NCBI RefSeq assembly: GCF_007830125.1
Contig: NZ_VLLG01000002.1
Coordinates: 1,806,550 to 1,870,549 of the forward strand
Length of the DNA stretch: 64,000 nt
Reading direction: 5' to 3'
Origin: Chitinophaga japonensis
GTDB lineage: Bacteria > Bacteroidota > Bacteroidia > Chitinophagales > Chitinophagaceae
Shown here: positions 1-8,494 of the stretch, piece by piece
Layout: every line of letters begins with the position of its first letter
Numbering within the stretch: position 1 is the stretch's first letter
Made by a program: the position numbers and the translations under genes
The notes under the pieces: generated by a model
Database searches by the model: none
Seen by the model: only the letters and a program-made list of their open reading frames with translations
What the model was told of the DNA's origin: nothing

Positions 1-1
1 T

Positions 2-1522
2 GTAACGGGCCTGCTGGCATTATCCGCCTGTGACAAAGGGTTTGAAGAAATGAACGTCAACCCCGATGCGTCCCCTGCCGTGGAACCGGAATATATGTTC
101 AGCAAAGCGTTGCTGGACGGCGTGAGCGGCGGCTATGGCACCACCATTACCACCTGGTATTCCACCAGCATGGTGTGCGCCGGCGGGGCCATACAACACT
201 ACGCCACCTACAAGGATGTACCGGGCCTGGGCGATAAATATTACTGGCAGCAGGGCACCTATCCCTACGCATTCTTTGAGAACACCTACCCCGGCGCCGT
301 GAACGAGATCGCCACCGTGATCAACGCCCTGCAGGAGGAGCCGGCAACGAATGTAAACAAGCTGTCCATCGCCCGCATCTGGCGCGTATATATTATGCAC
401 CGCATTACGGACCTCTTTGGAGATGTGCCCTATACCGATGCCGTGAATGGATATACGGACAATAATTTTACGCCGGCCTACGACCAGCAATCCGCCATCT
501 ACGCGGACATGCTCAGGGAGCTGGAGGAAGCTGCTGCCGCCTTTAGTGAAGGACAGCCTACTTTTGGCGCAGGGGATTTCATTTATAATGGCGATGTTGC
601 CCGCTGGAAGAAATTTGCGTACTCCCTGATGCTGCGGCTGGGCATGCGCCTCAGCAAAGTGGATGCCGCACAGGCTCAAACCTGGGTGCAGAAAGCCATT
701 GCCGGCGGTGTGATCATGGAGGATGCAGACCGCGCCTACATGAAATATGCCGACGGGCCGCAAACCTACAACCAGAACCCCGCCTCCTACGATATGCTGG
801 CCAATAACTTTGCCGTGGCTAACGGCGATGGCAATACGGAGGGCGGTAAATATGCAAAGACCTTTATTGACTACCTGAAGAATAACAATGATCCCCGGCT
901 GGGCGTGATATCCGTAGTGTGGGTAAGCGGCAAGGCAGATACCTCGGCCGCCCTGCAGAAGGGCATGCCCAACGGGCTGCTGGGCAAGCCGGCGGACTTT
1001 GTGACCTACTCCGAGCCGAACCCGAATACCGTGCTGCTGAAATCCGCGCCCTACATTGTCATGAGCGCCGGCGAGGTGAACCTGCTGCTGGCGGAAGCGG
1101 CCATCCGGGGCTGGTATGCCGGCGATGCGGCCACCGCTTACCAGGACGGCATCAGCGCATCCATGCGCAACTGGTCCCTGTTCGGGAGCGGGGGCGTTAT
1201 CAGCAGTGAGCGGATCAGTGCGTACCTGGCCGCCCATGCTTTCAACAGCGCCGGCACCTTTGAGCAGCAGATGGAGCAGATACATACCCAGCTATGGGTG
1301 ACCCTGCTGCTGGATGAGCAGGAAGCCTGGTCAGACTGGCGCCGTAGCGGCTACCCGGTACTGACACCGGTGAACGTGCCCGGTAATATTACCAACGGTG
1401 TTATTCCCCGCCGCCTCATCTACCCGCCTTCGGAAGAAAGCGTGAACAGCGCCAACCTGCAGGCGGCTTTGCAGCGGCAGGGCCCGAATGATTTTACGAC
1501 ACGTGTGTGGTGGGATAAATAA
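2..1522 (+). CDS. SusD/RagB-family outer-membrane lipoprotein, 5' truncated
   Basis: The reading frame is open from the window edge, and the first codons encode the end of a lipoprotein signal (LLALSAC, Cys codon at 29-31). The ATG at 50 is therefore internal and the true start lies outside the window. The visible 506 residues are mostly alpha-helical and resemble the SusD-like_2 branch, which binds nutrients at the cell surface on top of a SusC TonB-dependent channel. A susC gene would be expected immediately upstream, out of view. The RidA gene follows after 19 bp on the same strand, so this binder probably delivers the substrate of the enzymes encoded downstream. The ligand cannot be read from the sequence. 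Confidence 0.85.
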   Translation, partial: VTGLLALSACDKGFEEMNVNPDASPAVEPEYMFSKALLDGVSGGYGTTITTWYSTSMVCAGGAIQHYATYKDVPGLGDKYYWQQGTYPYAFFENTYPGAVNEIATVINALQEEPATNVNKLSIARIWRVYIMHRITDLFGDVPYTDAVNGYTDNNFTPAYDQQSAIYADMLRELEEAAAAFSEGQPTFGAGDFIYNGDVARWKKFAYSLMLRLGMRLSKVDAAQAQTWVQKAIAGGVIMEDADRAYMKYADGPQTYNQNPASYDMLANNFAVANGDGNTEGGKYAKTFIDYLKNNNDPRLGVISVVWVSGKADTSAALQKGMPNGLLGKPADFVTYSEPNPNTVLLKSAPYIVMSAGEVNLLLAEAAIRGWYAGDAATAYQDGISASMRNWSLFGSGGVISSERISAYLAAHAFNSAGTFEQQMEQIHTQLWVTLLLDEQEAWSDWRRSGYPVLTPVNVPGNITNGVIPRRLIYPPSEESVNSANLQAALQRQGPNDFTTRVWWDK

Positions 1523-1541
1523 TTTTTCAAATTGATAATGT

Positions 1542-2000
1542 ATGATAAACGAAAGAAGAAACGTACTCAAAAAGCTTTTTACCTCCCTGGCAGGCGTTGT
1601 TGGTTTTAGCGCAGTGGCCAAAGCAGCCGCCCCTGCCGGCGCAGACAAGCAGGTGCAGGGAGTGGTGTATGACCAGGAAGTGCCGCTTTTTTCCAGTGTT
1701 ACCCGGCACGGCAACCTTATTTTCCTGGCTGGTATCGGCGCGCATTTTGAAGGCGACATCAAAGCGCATACGGATCATGTGCTGAAAGAAATGGAAGCGC
1801 AGTTGAAAAAGGCCGGCAGCTCTATGGACAAAGTATTAAAGGTAAGCGTGTTCCTGCACGACCTGAATGACTATAAAGCCATGAACGAAGTATTCCGCGG
1901 CCGTTTCGGCAGCAAGCCCCCCGTGCGCACCACGGTAGCCGTATATGGCGGCGTGCCGGGCGACTCGCTGGTGGAGATGGATTGCATCGCTGCAATTTGA
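1542..2000 (+). CDS. Exported RidA-family (YjgF/UK114) enamine deaminase
   Basis: This 152-residue protein has a full RidA domain from about residue 38 to the end. It includes the conserved Arg129 and Glu145 that hold the substrate carboxylate and catalytic water in RidA enzymes. RidA proteins hydrolyse reactive enamine/imine intermediates released by PLP enzymes. Unusually, about 30 residues precede the domain: a twin arginine (ERRNVLKKL), a hydrophobic stretch and an AKA-like cleavage site, which looks like a Tat or Sec export signal. Canonical RidA is cytosolic and about 128 residues. It sits 30 bp upstream of a Tat-type PLP enzyme gene, the natural source of its substrate. Family call is firm; export is inferred from the N-terminus. 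Confidence 0.85.
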   Translation: MINERRNVLKKLFTSLAGVVGFSAVAKAAAPAGADKQVQGVVYDQEVPLFSSVTRHGNLIFLAGIGAHFEGDIKAHTDHVLKEMEAQLKKAGSSMDKVLKVSVFLHDLNDYKAMNEVFRGRFGSKPPVRTTVAVYGGVPGDSLVEMDCIAAI

Positions 2001-2030
2001 CCTCTTATTTCTTACTTCATACTTCATATT

Positions 2031-3254
2031 ATGATCTCACGGAGAAATTTAATAAAGAATTTTTCTGCCGTCCCCCTATTGGGTGGACTGGCAGGTACTA
2101 CCAACCTGCTGCCCTTCCTGGACGCAGCAGCGGCCCCGGCCAAAGACTATTTCAGGGACCTGGGCATCCGCACCTTCATTAATGCTGCAGGCACCTACAC
2201 TTCCATGACCGGCTCCCTGATGCTGCCGGAAGTGCTGTCCGCCATACAATATGCTTCCAAAGAGTATGTGATACTGGACGACCTGCAGGATAAGGTGGGG
2301 CAGCGCATCGCTTCCCTGGCGAAATGCGAATATGCCGTAGTGACCTCCGGCGCTGCATCTGCCATTACCCTGGGACTTACCGGCGTGCTTACCGGCATGG
2401 ACGAGAAGAAAGCCGAACTGGTGCCGCACCTGGCCGGCACCGGCATGAAAACGGAAGTGGTGATGCAGAAAGCGCATGATATTCCCTATGCGCATGCCCT
2501 GAAGAACACCGGCGTGAAAGTGATCCTGGTAGAGACCAAAGCGGAGCTGGAAAAGGCGATCAACGACCAGACGGCCATGCTCTTTTTTGTGAACGCCAAC
2601 AATTTTGACGGACAGGTACAGGTAGAAGAATTCCTGCAGGTAGCCAAAGCGCACCGCTTACCCGCCATGATAGACTGCGCGGCTGATGTGCCGCCGGTAG
2701 AGAACCTGTGGAAGTACACCGCCATGGGCTACGACATGGTCTGCTTTTCCGGTGGTAAAGGCATCCGCGGGCCACAGAGCGCCGGGCTGCTGCTGGGAAA
2801 AGAAAAGTACATCAAAGCCGCCCGGCTCAGCATGCCGCCCAGGGGCAATACCGTGGGCCGCGGCATGAAGGTGAATAAGGAAGAGATACTGGGCATGCTG
2901 GTAGCGCTGGAGCTTTACCTGCAGAAAGATCATGCAAAGGAATGGAAGCAGTGGGAAGCGCAGGTAGCCCTCATCGGCAATGCCGCCGCATCGGTACCGG
3001 GTGTGCACACAGCAACGAAAGTGCCGCCCATCGCCAACCACATTCCCACCCTGCATGTGTCCTGGGACCCGGCAAAGCTGCCCCTGAGCGCAGCAGCGCT
3101 GCAGGAGAAGCTACGCAAGGGTACGCCTTCCATCGAGGTGGCCGGCAGCCCGGAAGGGAAGCCGCATGCCATCAGCATCACTACCTGGATGATGGTGCCC
3201 GGACAGGAAAAGATAGTGGCGGCGCGCTTGAAGGAAGCGCTATCCAACGTGTAA
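2031..3254 (+). CDS. SelA-like PLP-dependent lyase with Tat signal
   Basis: This 407-residue fold-type I PLP enzyme belongs to the SelA-related group that includes the D-glucosaminate-6-phosphate ammonia-lyase DgaE. Visible features are a phosphate-cup motif SGAASA (106-111), an Asp215 suited to the pyridine nitrogen, and the Schiff-base Lys243 in FSGGKGIRGP. The N-terminus SRRNLIK followed by a hydrophobic segment and AAAAPA is a good Tat signal, fitting export of a folded cofactor enzyme. The likely reaction is beta-elimination of water and ammonia from a 2-amino-3-hydroxy acid, giving an enamine that RidA next door could hydrolyse to a 2-keto acid. The substrate is inferred, not seen. An aminotransferase or racemase role is the main alternative. 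Confidence 0.8.
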   Translation: MISRRNLIKNFSAVPLLGGLAGTTNLLPFLDAAAAPAKDYFRDLGIRTFINAAGTYTSMTGSLMLPEVLSAIQYASKEYVILDDLQDKVGQRIASLAKCEYAVVTSGAASAITLGLTGVLTGMDEKKAELVPHLAGTGMKTEVVMQKAHDIPYAHALKNTGVKVILVETKAELEKAINDQTAMLFFVNANNFDGQVQVEEFLQVAKAHRLPAMIDCAADVPPVENLWKYTAMGYDMVCFSGGKGIRGPQSAGLLLGKEKYIKAARLSMPPRGNTVGRGMKVNKEEILGMLVALELYLQKDHAKEWKQWEAQVALIGNAAASVPGVHTATKVPPIANHIPTLHVSWDPAKLPLSAAALQEKLRKGTPSIEVAGSPEGKPHAISITTWMMVPGQEKIVAARLKEALSNV

Positions 3255-3280
3255 TGTGCTTTGTAAACAAGTATGCAATG

Positions 3281-4546
3281 ATGAAACGAACGGCGATAAA
3301 CGGAAGCCTGCTTTTTGTGTGGTTACTGCTGGGGCCCGGCCTGTGCCTGGCCCAGCAATACCGCCTGCTGATCAAAGGCGGTCACGTCATCGATCCTAAG
3401 AATAATATTGACCGCGTCATGGATGTGGCCATTGCCGGCGATACCATTGCCGCAGTGGCGCCCGGCATTGATCCCGCAAAGGCAGCGAAGGTGATACAGG
3501 CGGACGGCCTGTACGTAATGCCCGGACTGATAGATATCCATACCCACAATTTTGCGGGTACGGAGGAGAACCGTTATCTCAGCAACAGCTATACCGCCAT
3601 TGCACCGGACGGCTTTACTTTCCGCTGCGGTGTTACCACGGTAGTGGATGCCGGCAGCGCCGGCTGGAAGAGCTTTGAGCGGTTTAAAACACAGACCATC
3701 CAGCACTCGCAAACGCGGGTGCTGGCTTTCCTGAACATTGTAGGGGAAGGCATGCGCGGCGGCGTGTATGAGCAGAACCTGCCGGATATGGACCCGAAAA
3801 TGACCGCGCTCACGATCCTGCATAACAAGGAATACCTGGTAGGCATCAAGCTGGCCCACTATGTAGGCGCGGACTGGACACCGGTAGACCGCGCCGTGGA
3901 AGCCGGTAAGATAGCCGGCGTGCCGGTAATGGTGGACTTCGGGGAGCAGCGCCCGCCGCTTTCCCTGGAAACCCTGTTCATGCAGCACCTGCGCCCCGGC
4001 GATATTTTTACGCATACCTATGCGCAGTTGAGAGGCCGCATGGCGGTGGTAAAAAATGGCGTGCTGGAGCCTTTTGCACCCGCCGCCCGCAAAAAGGGGA
4101 TCATTTTTGACGTAGGGCATGGCGGTTCCAGCTTTTCCTTTTCGCAGGCCGTGCCGGCATTGAAGGCCGGTTTCTATCCTTCCACCATCAGCACGGATAT
4201 CCATACACACAGCATGAATGGCGGTATGAAAGACATGCTGAACGTGATGTCCAAGTTCCTGAGCATGGGCATGCGGCTGGCGGAGGTGATCAGGGCATCC
4301 ACCTGGGAACCCGCCCGGGCTATTCGGCGCGAGGAGCTGGGGCACCTGTCCGCAGGCGCCGTGGCGGATGTGGCGATCCTGCGCGTGGTAAAAGGAAGCT
4401 TTGGTTTTATAGATGCCGCCGGCTCCCGCGTGGAGGGCAAGGAGAAGCTGGAATGCGAACTGACCCTGCGTGCGGGGGAAATCGTATACGACCTGAACGG
4501 CCTGGCCAGCAGGCCCTACCAGGGGCTTACCCATTCCATTAACTGA
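3281..4546 (+). CDS. Exported amidohydrolase/deacetylase-family metallohydrolase
   Basis: This 421-residue TIM-barrel amidohydrolase resembles the EF_0837/AHA_3915 deacetylase-like group, which is related to dihydroorotase. The strand-1 metal motif is IDIHTHN (His87, His89); later candidate ligands lie in DVGHGG and TDIHTH. The frame is open much further upstream, but that part overlaps the PLP gene. The ATG at 3281 (or 3278) begins a clean Sec signal ending LCLAQQ. The ATG at 3254 overlaps the upstream stop and is possible but spoils the signal. Relatives of this family are encoded next to SelA-like PLP enzymes in other bacteria. Its likely role is removing an N-acyl or carbamoyl group from the substrate before the PLP step. 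Confidence 0.8.
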   Translation: MKRTAINGSLLFVWLLLGPGLCLAQQYRLLIKGGHVIDPKNNIDRVMDVAIAGDTIAAVAPGIDPAKAAKVIQADGLYVMPGLIDIHTHNFAGTEENRYLSNSYTAIAPDGFTFRCGVTTVVDAGSAGWKSFERFKTQTIQHSQTRVLAFLNIVGEGMRGGVYEQNLPDMDPKMTALTILHNKEYLVGIKLAHYVGADWTPVDRAVEAGKIAGVPVMVDFGEQRPPLSLETLFMQHLRPGDIFTHTYAQLRGRMAVVKNGVLEPFAPAARKKGIIFDVGHGGSSFSFSQAVPALKAGFYPSTISTDIHTHSMNGGMKDMLNVMSKFLSMGMRLAEVIRASTWEPARAIRREELGHLSAGAVADVAILRVVKGSFGFIDAAGSRVEGKEKLECELTLRAGEIVYDLNGLASRPYQGLTHSIN

Positions 4547-4565
4547 TACAACCTGATTGACTGCA

Positions 4566-5495
4566 ATGAAGAACATACATCCTTTTACGTTATTGCTATT
4601 GTTATTGGCCTGCCTGCCCTTGCTGCTGCCGGCACAAACCATTCCTAAAGAAGAGCTGATCTTTCTTACTTCCGCCTGGAAAGGAGAGCGCTTTGCAGAC
4701 GGGCGGCCTAAAATACCGGACAGCCTGGTGGAGAAGGCCCGGCACATCGGTATCGAGGAAGCATGGACCATACTGGATAATGAAGGCTACCACTGCCAGT
4801 TTGAAGGCAACTGGAAGATCCTGCACCCGGATACGCCTATTGTAGGCCGCGCGGTAACAGCGCAATACATGCCCTCCCGCCCGGACATAGCGCAGCATAT
4901 CCTGGAAAGAGGCCATGCAAAGGGGTTTAAGGGGAATACCAATTCCTGGCCCATACAGCAACTGACCCGCGGCGATGTATACGTGGCGGATGGCTTCGGC
5001 AAAATAGCGGAAGGCACGCTGATAGGCGACAACCTGGGCAATGCGATCTATACCCGGAGCGGCAACGGCGTAGTGTTTGACGCCTCCGCCCGCGACTTGG
5101 AAGGCCTGGAAGATATACCCGGCTTTAATGCCTTTGTGCGGGACTGGGACCCTTCCTACCTCAGGAACGTGGTGCTGACCGGGCTGAATACGCCCATTCG
5201 TATAGGCAAGGCCATAGTGCTGCCCGGCGACCTGGTGCTGGCGCAAAAGGAGGGCATCCTGTTCATACCGGCCCACATGGCGGAAAAGGTGATCAATACG
5301 GCCATCTTCATTGGTATGAAGGACCAGTTTGGCCATGCCATGCTCAAATCCGGGAAATACACGCCCGGTGAGATTGACAACCAGTGGACGGACCAGATAA
5401 AAGAAGATTTCCTGCAATGGCTGCAGCAGCATCCCGGTCCCATACAACTGAACCGCCAGGCACTGGACCAGTACCTGCAGGGAAGGACCTGGTAA
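4566..5495 (+). CDS. Exported RraA-family protein (HMG/CHA aldolase-like)
   Basis: The start ATG at 4566 gives a 309-residue protein with a leucine-rich Sec signal ending LLPAQ. The RraA/4-hydroxy-4-methyl-2-oxoglutarate aldolase core spans about residues 55-250. It carries the G-D-V-x-V-x-D strand (136-142) and the R176-D177 pair used for catalysis and metal binding in this family. Enzymes of the group cleave 2-keto-4-hydroxy acids to pyruvate and an aldehyde, or decarboxylate oxaloacetate. Plain RraA is cytosolic and about 160 residues, so this longer secreted version is unusual. It lies 19 bp after the amidohydrolase gene and fits as the carbon-carbon cleavage step of this operon. The substrate is inferred. 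Confidence 0.75.
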   Translation: MKNIHPFTLLLLLLACLPLLLPAQTIPKEELIFLTSAWKGERFADGRPKIPDSLVEKARHIGIEEAWTILDNEGYHCQFEGNWKILHPDTPIVGRAVTAQYMPSRPDIAQHILERGHAKGFKGNTNSWPIQQLTRGDVYVADGFGKIAEGTLIGDNLGNAIYTRSGNGVVFDASARDLEGLEDIPGFNAFVRDWDPSYLRNVVLTGLNTPIRIGKAIVLPGDLVLAQKEGILFIPAHMAEKVINTAIFIGMKDQFGHAMLKSGKYTPGEIDNQWTDQIKEDFLQWLQQHPGPIQLNRQALDQYLQGRTW

Positions 5496-5518
5496 AGCTA
5501 AAAAAAAAGAAATTCCAC

Positions 5519-6634
5519 ATGTCAGTATCCAATAAACCTGGGCTGGCGGCGGGCATAGCGTCCGGCCTGTTGCTGATCGTTAATATCATACTCTTTTGTA
5601 CCGGCAGGATCTCGCAGGCCGGTCCCTACATGATCGCTTTCTGGGCGGCGCTGGCGCTGTTCTTCAGCCGTTATACCGCCACTAAAGGATATGTATATAC
5701 GACTATGATCTTTGCCGCCGTAACGGCCGCCCTTTATTACCCGCAACCCTTTACCAGGCCCAATGGCCGGGACCTTTCCGTGCTCATTACCCCGCTCATA
5801 CAGGTGATCATGTTCGGTATGGGCACTTCCATGAGCCTGCGTGATTTTTATGGCGTGGTGAAAATGCCCGCCGGGGTGTTTGTAGGGCTGGCCTGCCAGT
5901 TTACCATTATGCCGCTGGTAGGGCTGGCGCTGGCTACGGTGCTGCACCTGCCGCCGGAGATCAGCGCGGGGGTGATACTGATCGGTTCCGCTCCCTGCGG
6001 CATGGCCTCCAACGTGATCTCCTACCTGGCCAAAGCCAACCTGGCACTGTCCGTTACGCTAACGGCCGTATCCACCCTGCTGGCTCCTTTTGTAACGCCG
6101 CTGCTGATGCAGTGGCTGGCCGGTAATTATATCGAGATCAGCGTGCAGCAAATGATGTGGGATATCACGAAAATGGTGTTGATACCCGTAGCCGGGGGGC
6201 TGGTGTTCAACCATTTCCTGAGCGGCCGGATTAACTGGCTGGACCGGCTGATGCCCAGGCTGTCTATGGCCGCTATTGCTTTCATTATCGTGATCATTAC
6301 CGCCCATGGGCGCAGCAGCCTGCTGAACGTGGGCGTGCTGCTGGTGCTGGCTGGGCTTATCCATAACCTGGCGGGATATACGTTGGGATACTGGTTTTGC
6401 CGCCTTATACGCATGAAAGAGCAGGATTGCCGTACCATTGCCATAGAAGTGGGTATGCAGAACGGGGGCCTGGCCTCCGCCATCGCCAGGGAAATGGGGC
6501 GGATTGCTACGGTAGGCCTGGCGCCGGCTATTTTCGGGCCGGTGATGAATATTACGGGATCGTTGCTGGCGTCATGGTGGCATAGGAGGCCGCCGGAGGG
6601 GTCAAAAATCCATACCAGTCAGCAAGCTGTTTAA
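5519..6634 (+). CDS. BASS-family sodium-coupled organic-anion transporter
   Basis: The ATG at 5519 starts a 371-residue integral membrane protein with about ten hydrophobic helices. The frame extends upstream only through the RraA gene. The core IGSAPCGMASNVISYLAKANLALSV region (paraphrased; around residues 155-180) matches the conserved crossover region of bile acid:sodium symporter-like transporters. Members carry pyruvate, pantoate or 2-keto acids as well as bile acids. It is the last gene of the cluster and would import the pathway's acidic end product. The leader contains a run of nine A residues just before the start. The 3' end overlaps the convergent AbiEii-like gene by 33 bp. Confidence 0.82.
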   Translation: MSVSNKPGLAAGIASGLLLIVNIILFCTGRISQAGPYMIAFWAALALFFSRYTATKGYVYTTMIFAAVTAALYYPQPFTRPNGRDLSVLITPLIQVIMFGMGTSMSLRDFYGVVKMPAGVFVGLACQFTIMPLVGLALATVLHLPPEISAGVILIGSAPCGMASNVISYLAKANLALSVTLTAVSTLLAPFVTPLLMQWLAGNYIEISVQQMMWDITKMVLIPVAGGLVFNHFLSGRINWLDRLMPRLSMAAIAFIIVIITAHGRSSLLNVGVLLVLAGLIHNLAGYTLGYWFCRLIRMKEQDCRTIAIEVGMQNGGLASAIAREMGRIATVGLAPAIFGPVMNITGSLLASWWHRRPPEGSKIHTSQQAV

Positions 6635-7444
6635 CCGCTCTAATGCTTCTTCGACAGTACTTCCTGTTTCTGCTACCATATTCCTGACAAAGGAGCTGTT
6701 CTCCGCCTCTCCAATCTGGGTTTGCAGTATCTTGACCAGTCGTGCCTGAAGCTGTTCATTACCTGCTGTGATTCGTTTTATCTCCCGTCCAATAACAATT
6801 CCGGAAATTTCAGATAGATCCGGAGCGTTGAAGCTCGGTCTGTTGTCGTCAAATAGATCCAGATGGTTACCATAGATAAAATCAGCCTGTAATTCGAAAT
6901 AATGTTCAAGAATATTGGCTATATCACGTGCATCCTTAAATCGTATTTCCGGACGGTCATCAAAAGCGATCAACTTTAATAATATAATAGCCGGCAAGGT
7001 TGCCACTTTAAAGTGGTGTCCTGTTGTCAGCTCAACGCCCGCTATACCAGACTTGTATACTTCAACGAATCCGTCTACCTGAATATTGGTAAGGCCCATT
7101 CCCTCAATTCTAACAGCAGTGTCGCCAGCAATATCACCAAAGGGTAAAATATCCACCTGGATACCTGTGGATGAGATCAGTACAAATGAATTTTCCCTGG
7201 TACCTATAAATCCTTTATGCATCTTTAGATAACCCCTTAACACCTCATATTCCCTCTGACTGCCAACCATTACCGCAAAGTCAACATCTTTCGTTCTTCT
7301 GAACTGTTTGTTGCCTCGCGAATACCAGATATCCCGGGCGACAGCTCCGATTAAATAATAGTCGATCTTCAATTCTCTAAACACTTCTTCCAATACATCA
7401 AATATGTCTTTAAGCTCCTCCTCTCTAACGTTGATCAAATTCAT
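6602..7444 (-). CDS. AbiEii/AbiGii-family nucleotidyltransferase toxin
   Basis: This 280-residue protein has the minimal nucleotidyltransferase signature of AbiEii toxins: a helix-capping GAVARD (33-38) and the metal-binding RTKDVDFAV (Asp53, Asp55). In this family the toxin is thought to use NTPs to modify tRNA acceptor ends or other targets, stopping growth or phage infection. It is encoded downstream of its AbiEi-type partner with a 20-bp overlap, the usual antitoxin-first order and an arrangement suggesting coupled translation. Its codon use is more AT-rich than the genes on both sides, consistent with horizontal acquisition. The 3' end runs 33 bp into the opposing transporter gene. The target is not known from sequence. 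Confidence 0.78.
   Translation of the reverse strand: MNLINVREEELKDIFDVLEEVFRELKIDYYLIGAVARDIWYSRGNKQFRRTKDVDFAVMVGSQREYEVLRGYLKMHKGFIGTRENSFVLISSTGIQVDILPFGDIAGDTAVRIEGMGLTNIQVDGFVEVYKSGIAGVELTTGHHFKVATLPAIILLKLIAFDDRPEIRFKDARDIANILEHYFELQADFIYGNHLDLFDDNRPSFNAPDLSEISGIVIGREIKRITAGNEQLQARLVKILQTQIGEAENSSFVRNMVAETGSTVEEALERLNSLLTGMDF
6628..6643. repeat. Short direct repeat, copy next to the toxin 3' end
   Basis: TGTTTAACCGCTCTAA matches 8517-8532 at 15 of 16 bases. The two copies bracket almost the whole toxin-antitoxin operon. This copy spans the stop codon of the BASS gene. It may be a trace of module insertion. Confidence 0.4.
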
Positions 7445-8450
7445 CCTTCAAAAATTTATCATAAATAATCATCGCTGCTTCTATACACCTGGGGTCTCCT
7501 GTTATCATAAGGTCTGCATAAATTAATAAAGGCGGGGTCAATTTTTTGAAATCCCAGTTTGTATCGGTCCAGAATTTCTTATACAATTTCAATCGTCCAT
7601 TTTTATTGGGTATCAGCATCCAATCCCCTTTCGGTGTCCTGTTGTCACTCTCTATATATAATGTGAGAAATTCCGGCTCCAGGTGGTTAATAAGTAGTTT
7701 TGCCGCGGCCTCCCCGCCCCAAACCATTAGGCCACTTTCTTTAATTAGTGATTCCCAATGTCTGGAACGTTCTTGTTCCCAAAAATTAAAATTACCCAAA
7801 TGAAGTGTAGGCTTTAGCGTTTCCTGATAAGCGGTTATCCATCTGTGCAGTAGTGCCCTTTTATTCTGAAGCACTTTTTTCCCTTTCCCAACCTGTAGGA
7901 TAAATCCTGCTTCTTTTAATCCTTCAATGATGTTCTTAATATTCCCCAGCGAAACATTTGCCGCCAGTGCCAGGGAACGATATGGCAAATTCAGCGTTTC
8001 TTCATATAATAGAAAATGAAAAACCAGTGTTAATCCTGCTTTTGTAAAGGCTCTATTAGTTACAGGCCTGTGCTCTTTCACCGGCTTATTACCCTCTAGC
8101 CAAAGAATACCGTCGGCTTGTTCCAAAAAAATATTACCTGCTCCATCTAGGTAGCCAATGCCGTTTTCTTTCAATATTTTTTTCTGCGCTGGATAAATGT
8201 GTTCGGCCACTACCATGAATGGTTTATATTTCTTGGCATATTCCTGTATTTTTGGCAAATGGTAAGGTTTGAGCTCTTTTTTGATCTCAACAAAAACATG
8301 AAAGCTACTATCCCTAAATAGAAAATCTATCTCTCCGTCAATTTCTCTGTTACGAGTTGGTTCCCCGCTCCTATAGATACCCTCGATCCCGGCTATGTTT
8401 TGCAACCGCGTTAGTATGTCAGCAACAATATTTTTTTCCGATATGTTCAT
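7425..8450 (-). CDS. AbiEi-family antitoxin / transcriptional regulator
   Basis: This 341-residue protein looks like the AbiEi_2 group of type IV antitoxins. An N-terminal nuclease-like alpha/beta domain (about 1-120, with EIDFLF and FVEIKKE) is followed by a winged-helix segment (about 135-200) that can bind DNA and a C-terminal domain of AbiEi type. AbiEi proteins counter the toxin's effect and repress their own operon by binding inverted repeats. Two inverted repeats lie 11-44 bp upstream of the start, and one covers the -7 element. The gene precedes and overlaps the toxin gene. The N-terminal domain resembles restriction-endonuclease folds, but I see no complete catalytic set. Confidence 0.75.
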   Translation of the reverse strand: MNISEKNIVADILTRLQNIAGIEGIYRSGEPTRNREIDGEIDFLFRDSSFHVFVEIKKELKPYHLPKIQEYAKKYKPFMVVAEHIYPAQKKILKENGIGYLDGAGNIFLEQADGILWLEGNKPVKEHRPVTNRAFTKAGLTLVFHFLLYEETLNLPYRSLALAANVSLGNIKNIIEGLKEAGFILQVGKGKKVLQNKRALLHRWITAYQETLKPTLHLGNFNFWEQERSRHWESLIKESGLMVWGGEAAAKLLINHLEPEFLTLYIESDNRTPKGDWMLIPNKNGRLKLYKKFWTDTNWDFKKLTPPLLIYADLMITGDPRCIEAAMIIYDKFLKDEFDQR

Positions 8451-8460
8451 TTTTTAAGCA

Positions 8461-8494
8461 TGTTCACCAGCAGTGAACATTCAAATTTATTGAA
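8461..8494. promoter_or_regulatory. Paired inverted repeats, probable AbiEi operator
   Basis: The first repeat, 8461-8479, is a perfect TGTTCAC-N5-GTGAACA. The second, 8480-8494, is TTCAA-N5-TTGAA. Both have five-base spacers and related half-sites, as expected for one dimeric regulator binding twice. The second repeat overlaps the -7 element of the antitoxin promoter, so binding would block transcription. Autoregulation is inferred from known AbiEi systems. Confidence 0.65.

Noticed and set aside
20..1285. Long antisense open frame (421 codons) opposite the SusD gene, and many similar antisense frames elsewhere (for example 3323-4771, 15868-16686, 35063-36505, 61787-63583)
   Set aside because: They arise because high-GC codon bias suppresses stops on the opposite strand. 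Their translations are low-complexity in Gly/His/Arg/Gln with no domain motifs, while the sense genes have clear families.
2942..3280. Upstream extension of the amidohydrolase frame
   Set aside because: It overlaps the PLP gene in another frame, is not domain-like, and would bury the Sec signal that begins at 3281.
5502..5512. Run of nine A residues before the BASS start as a frameshift site
   Set aside because: It lies between the RraA stop and the BASS ATG, not within a coding frame, so programmed slippage would have no product.
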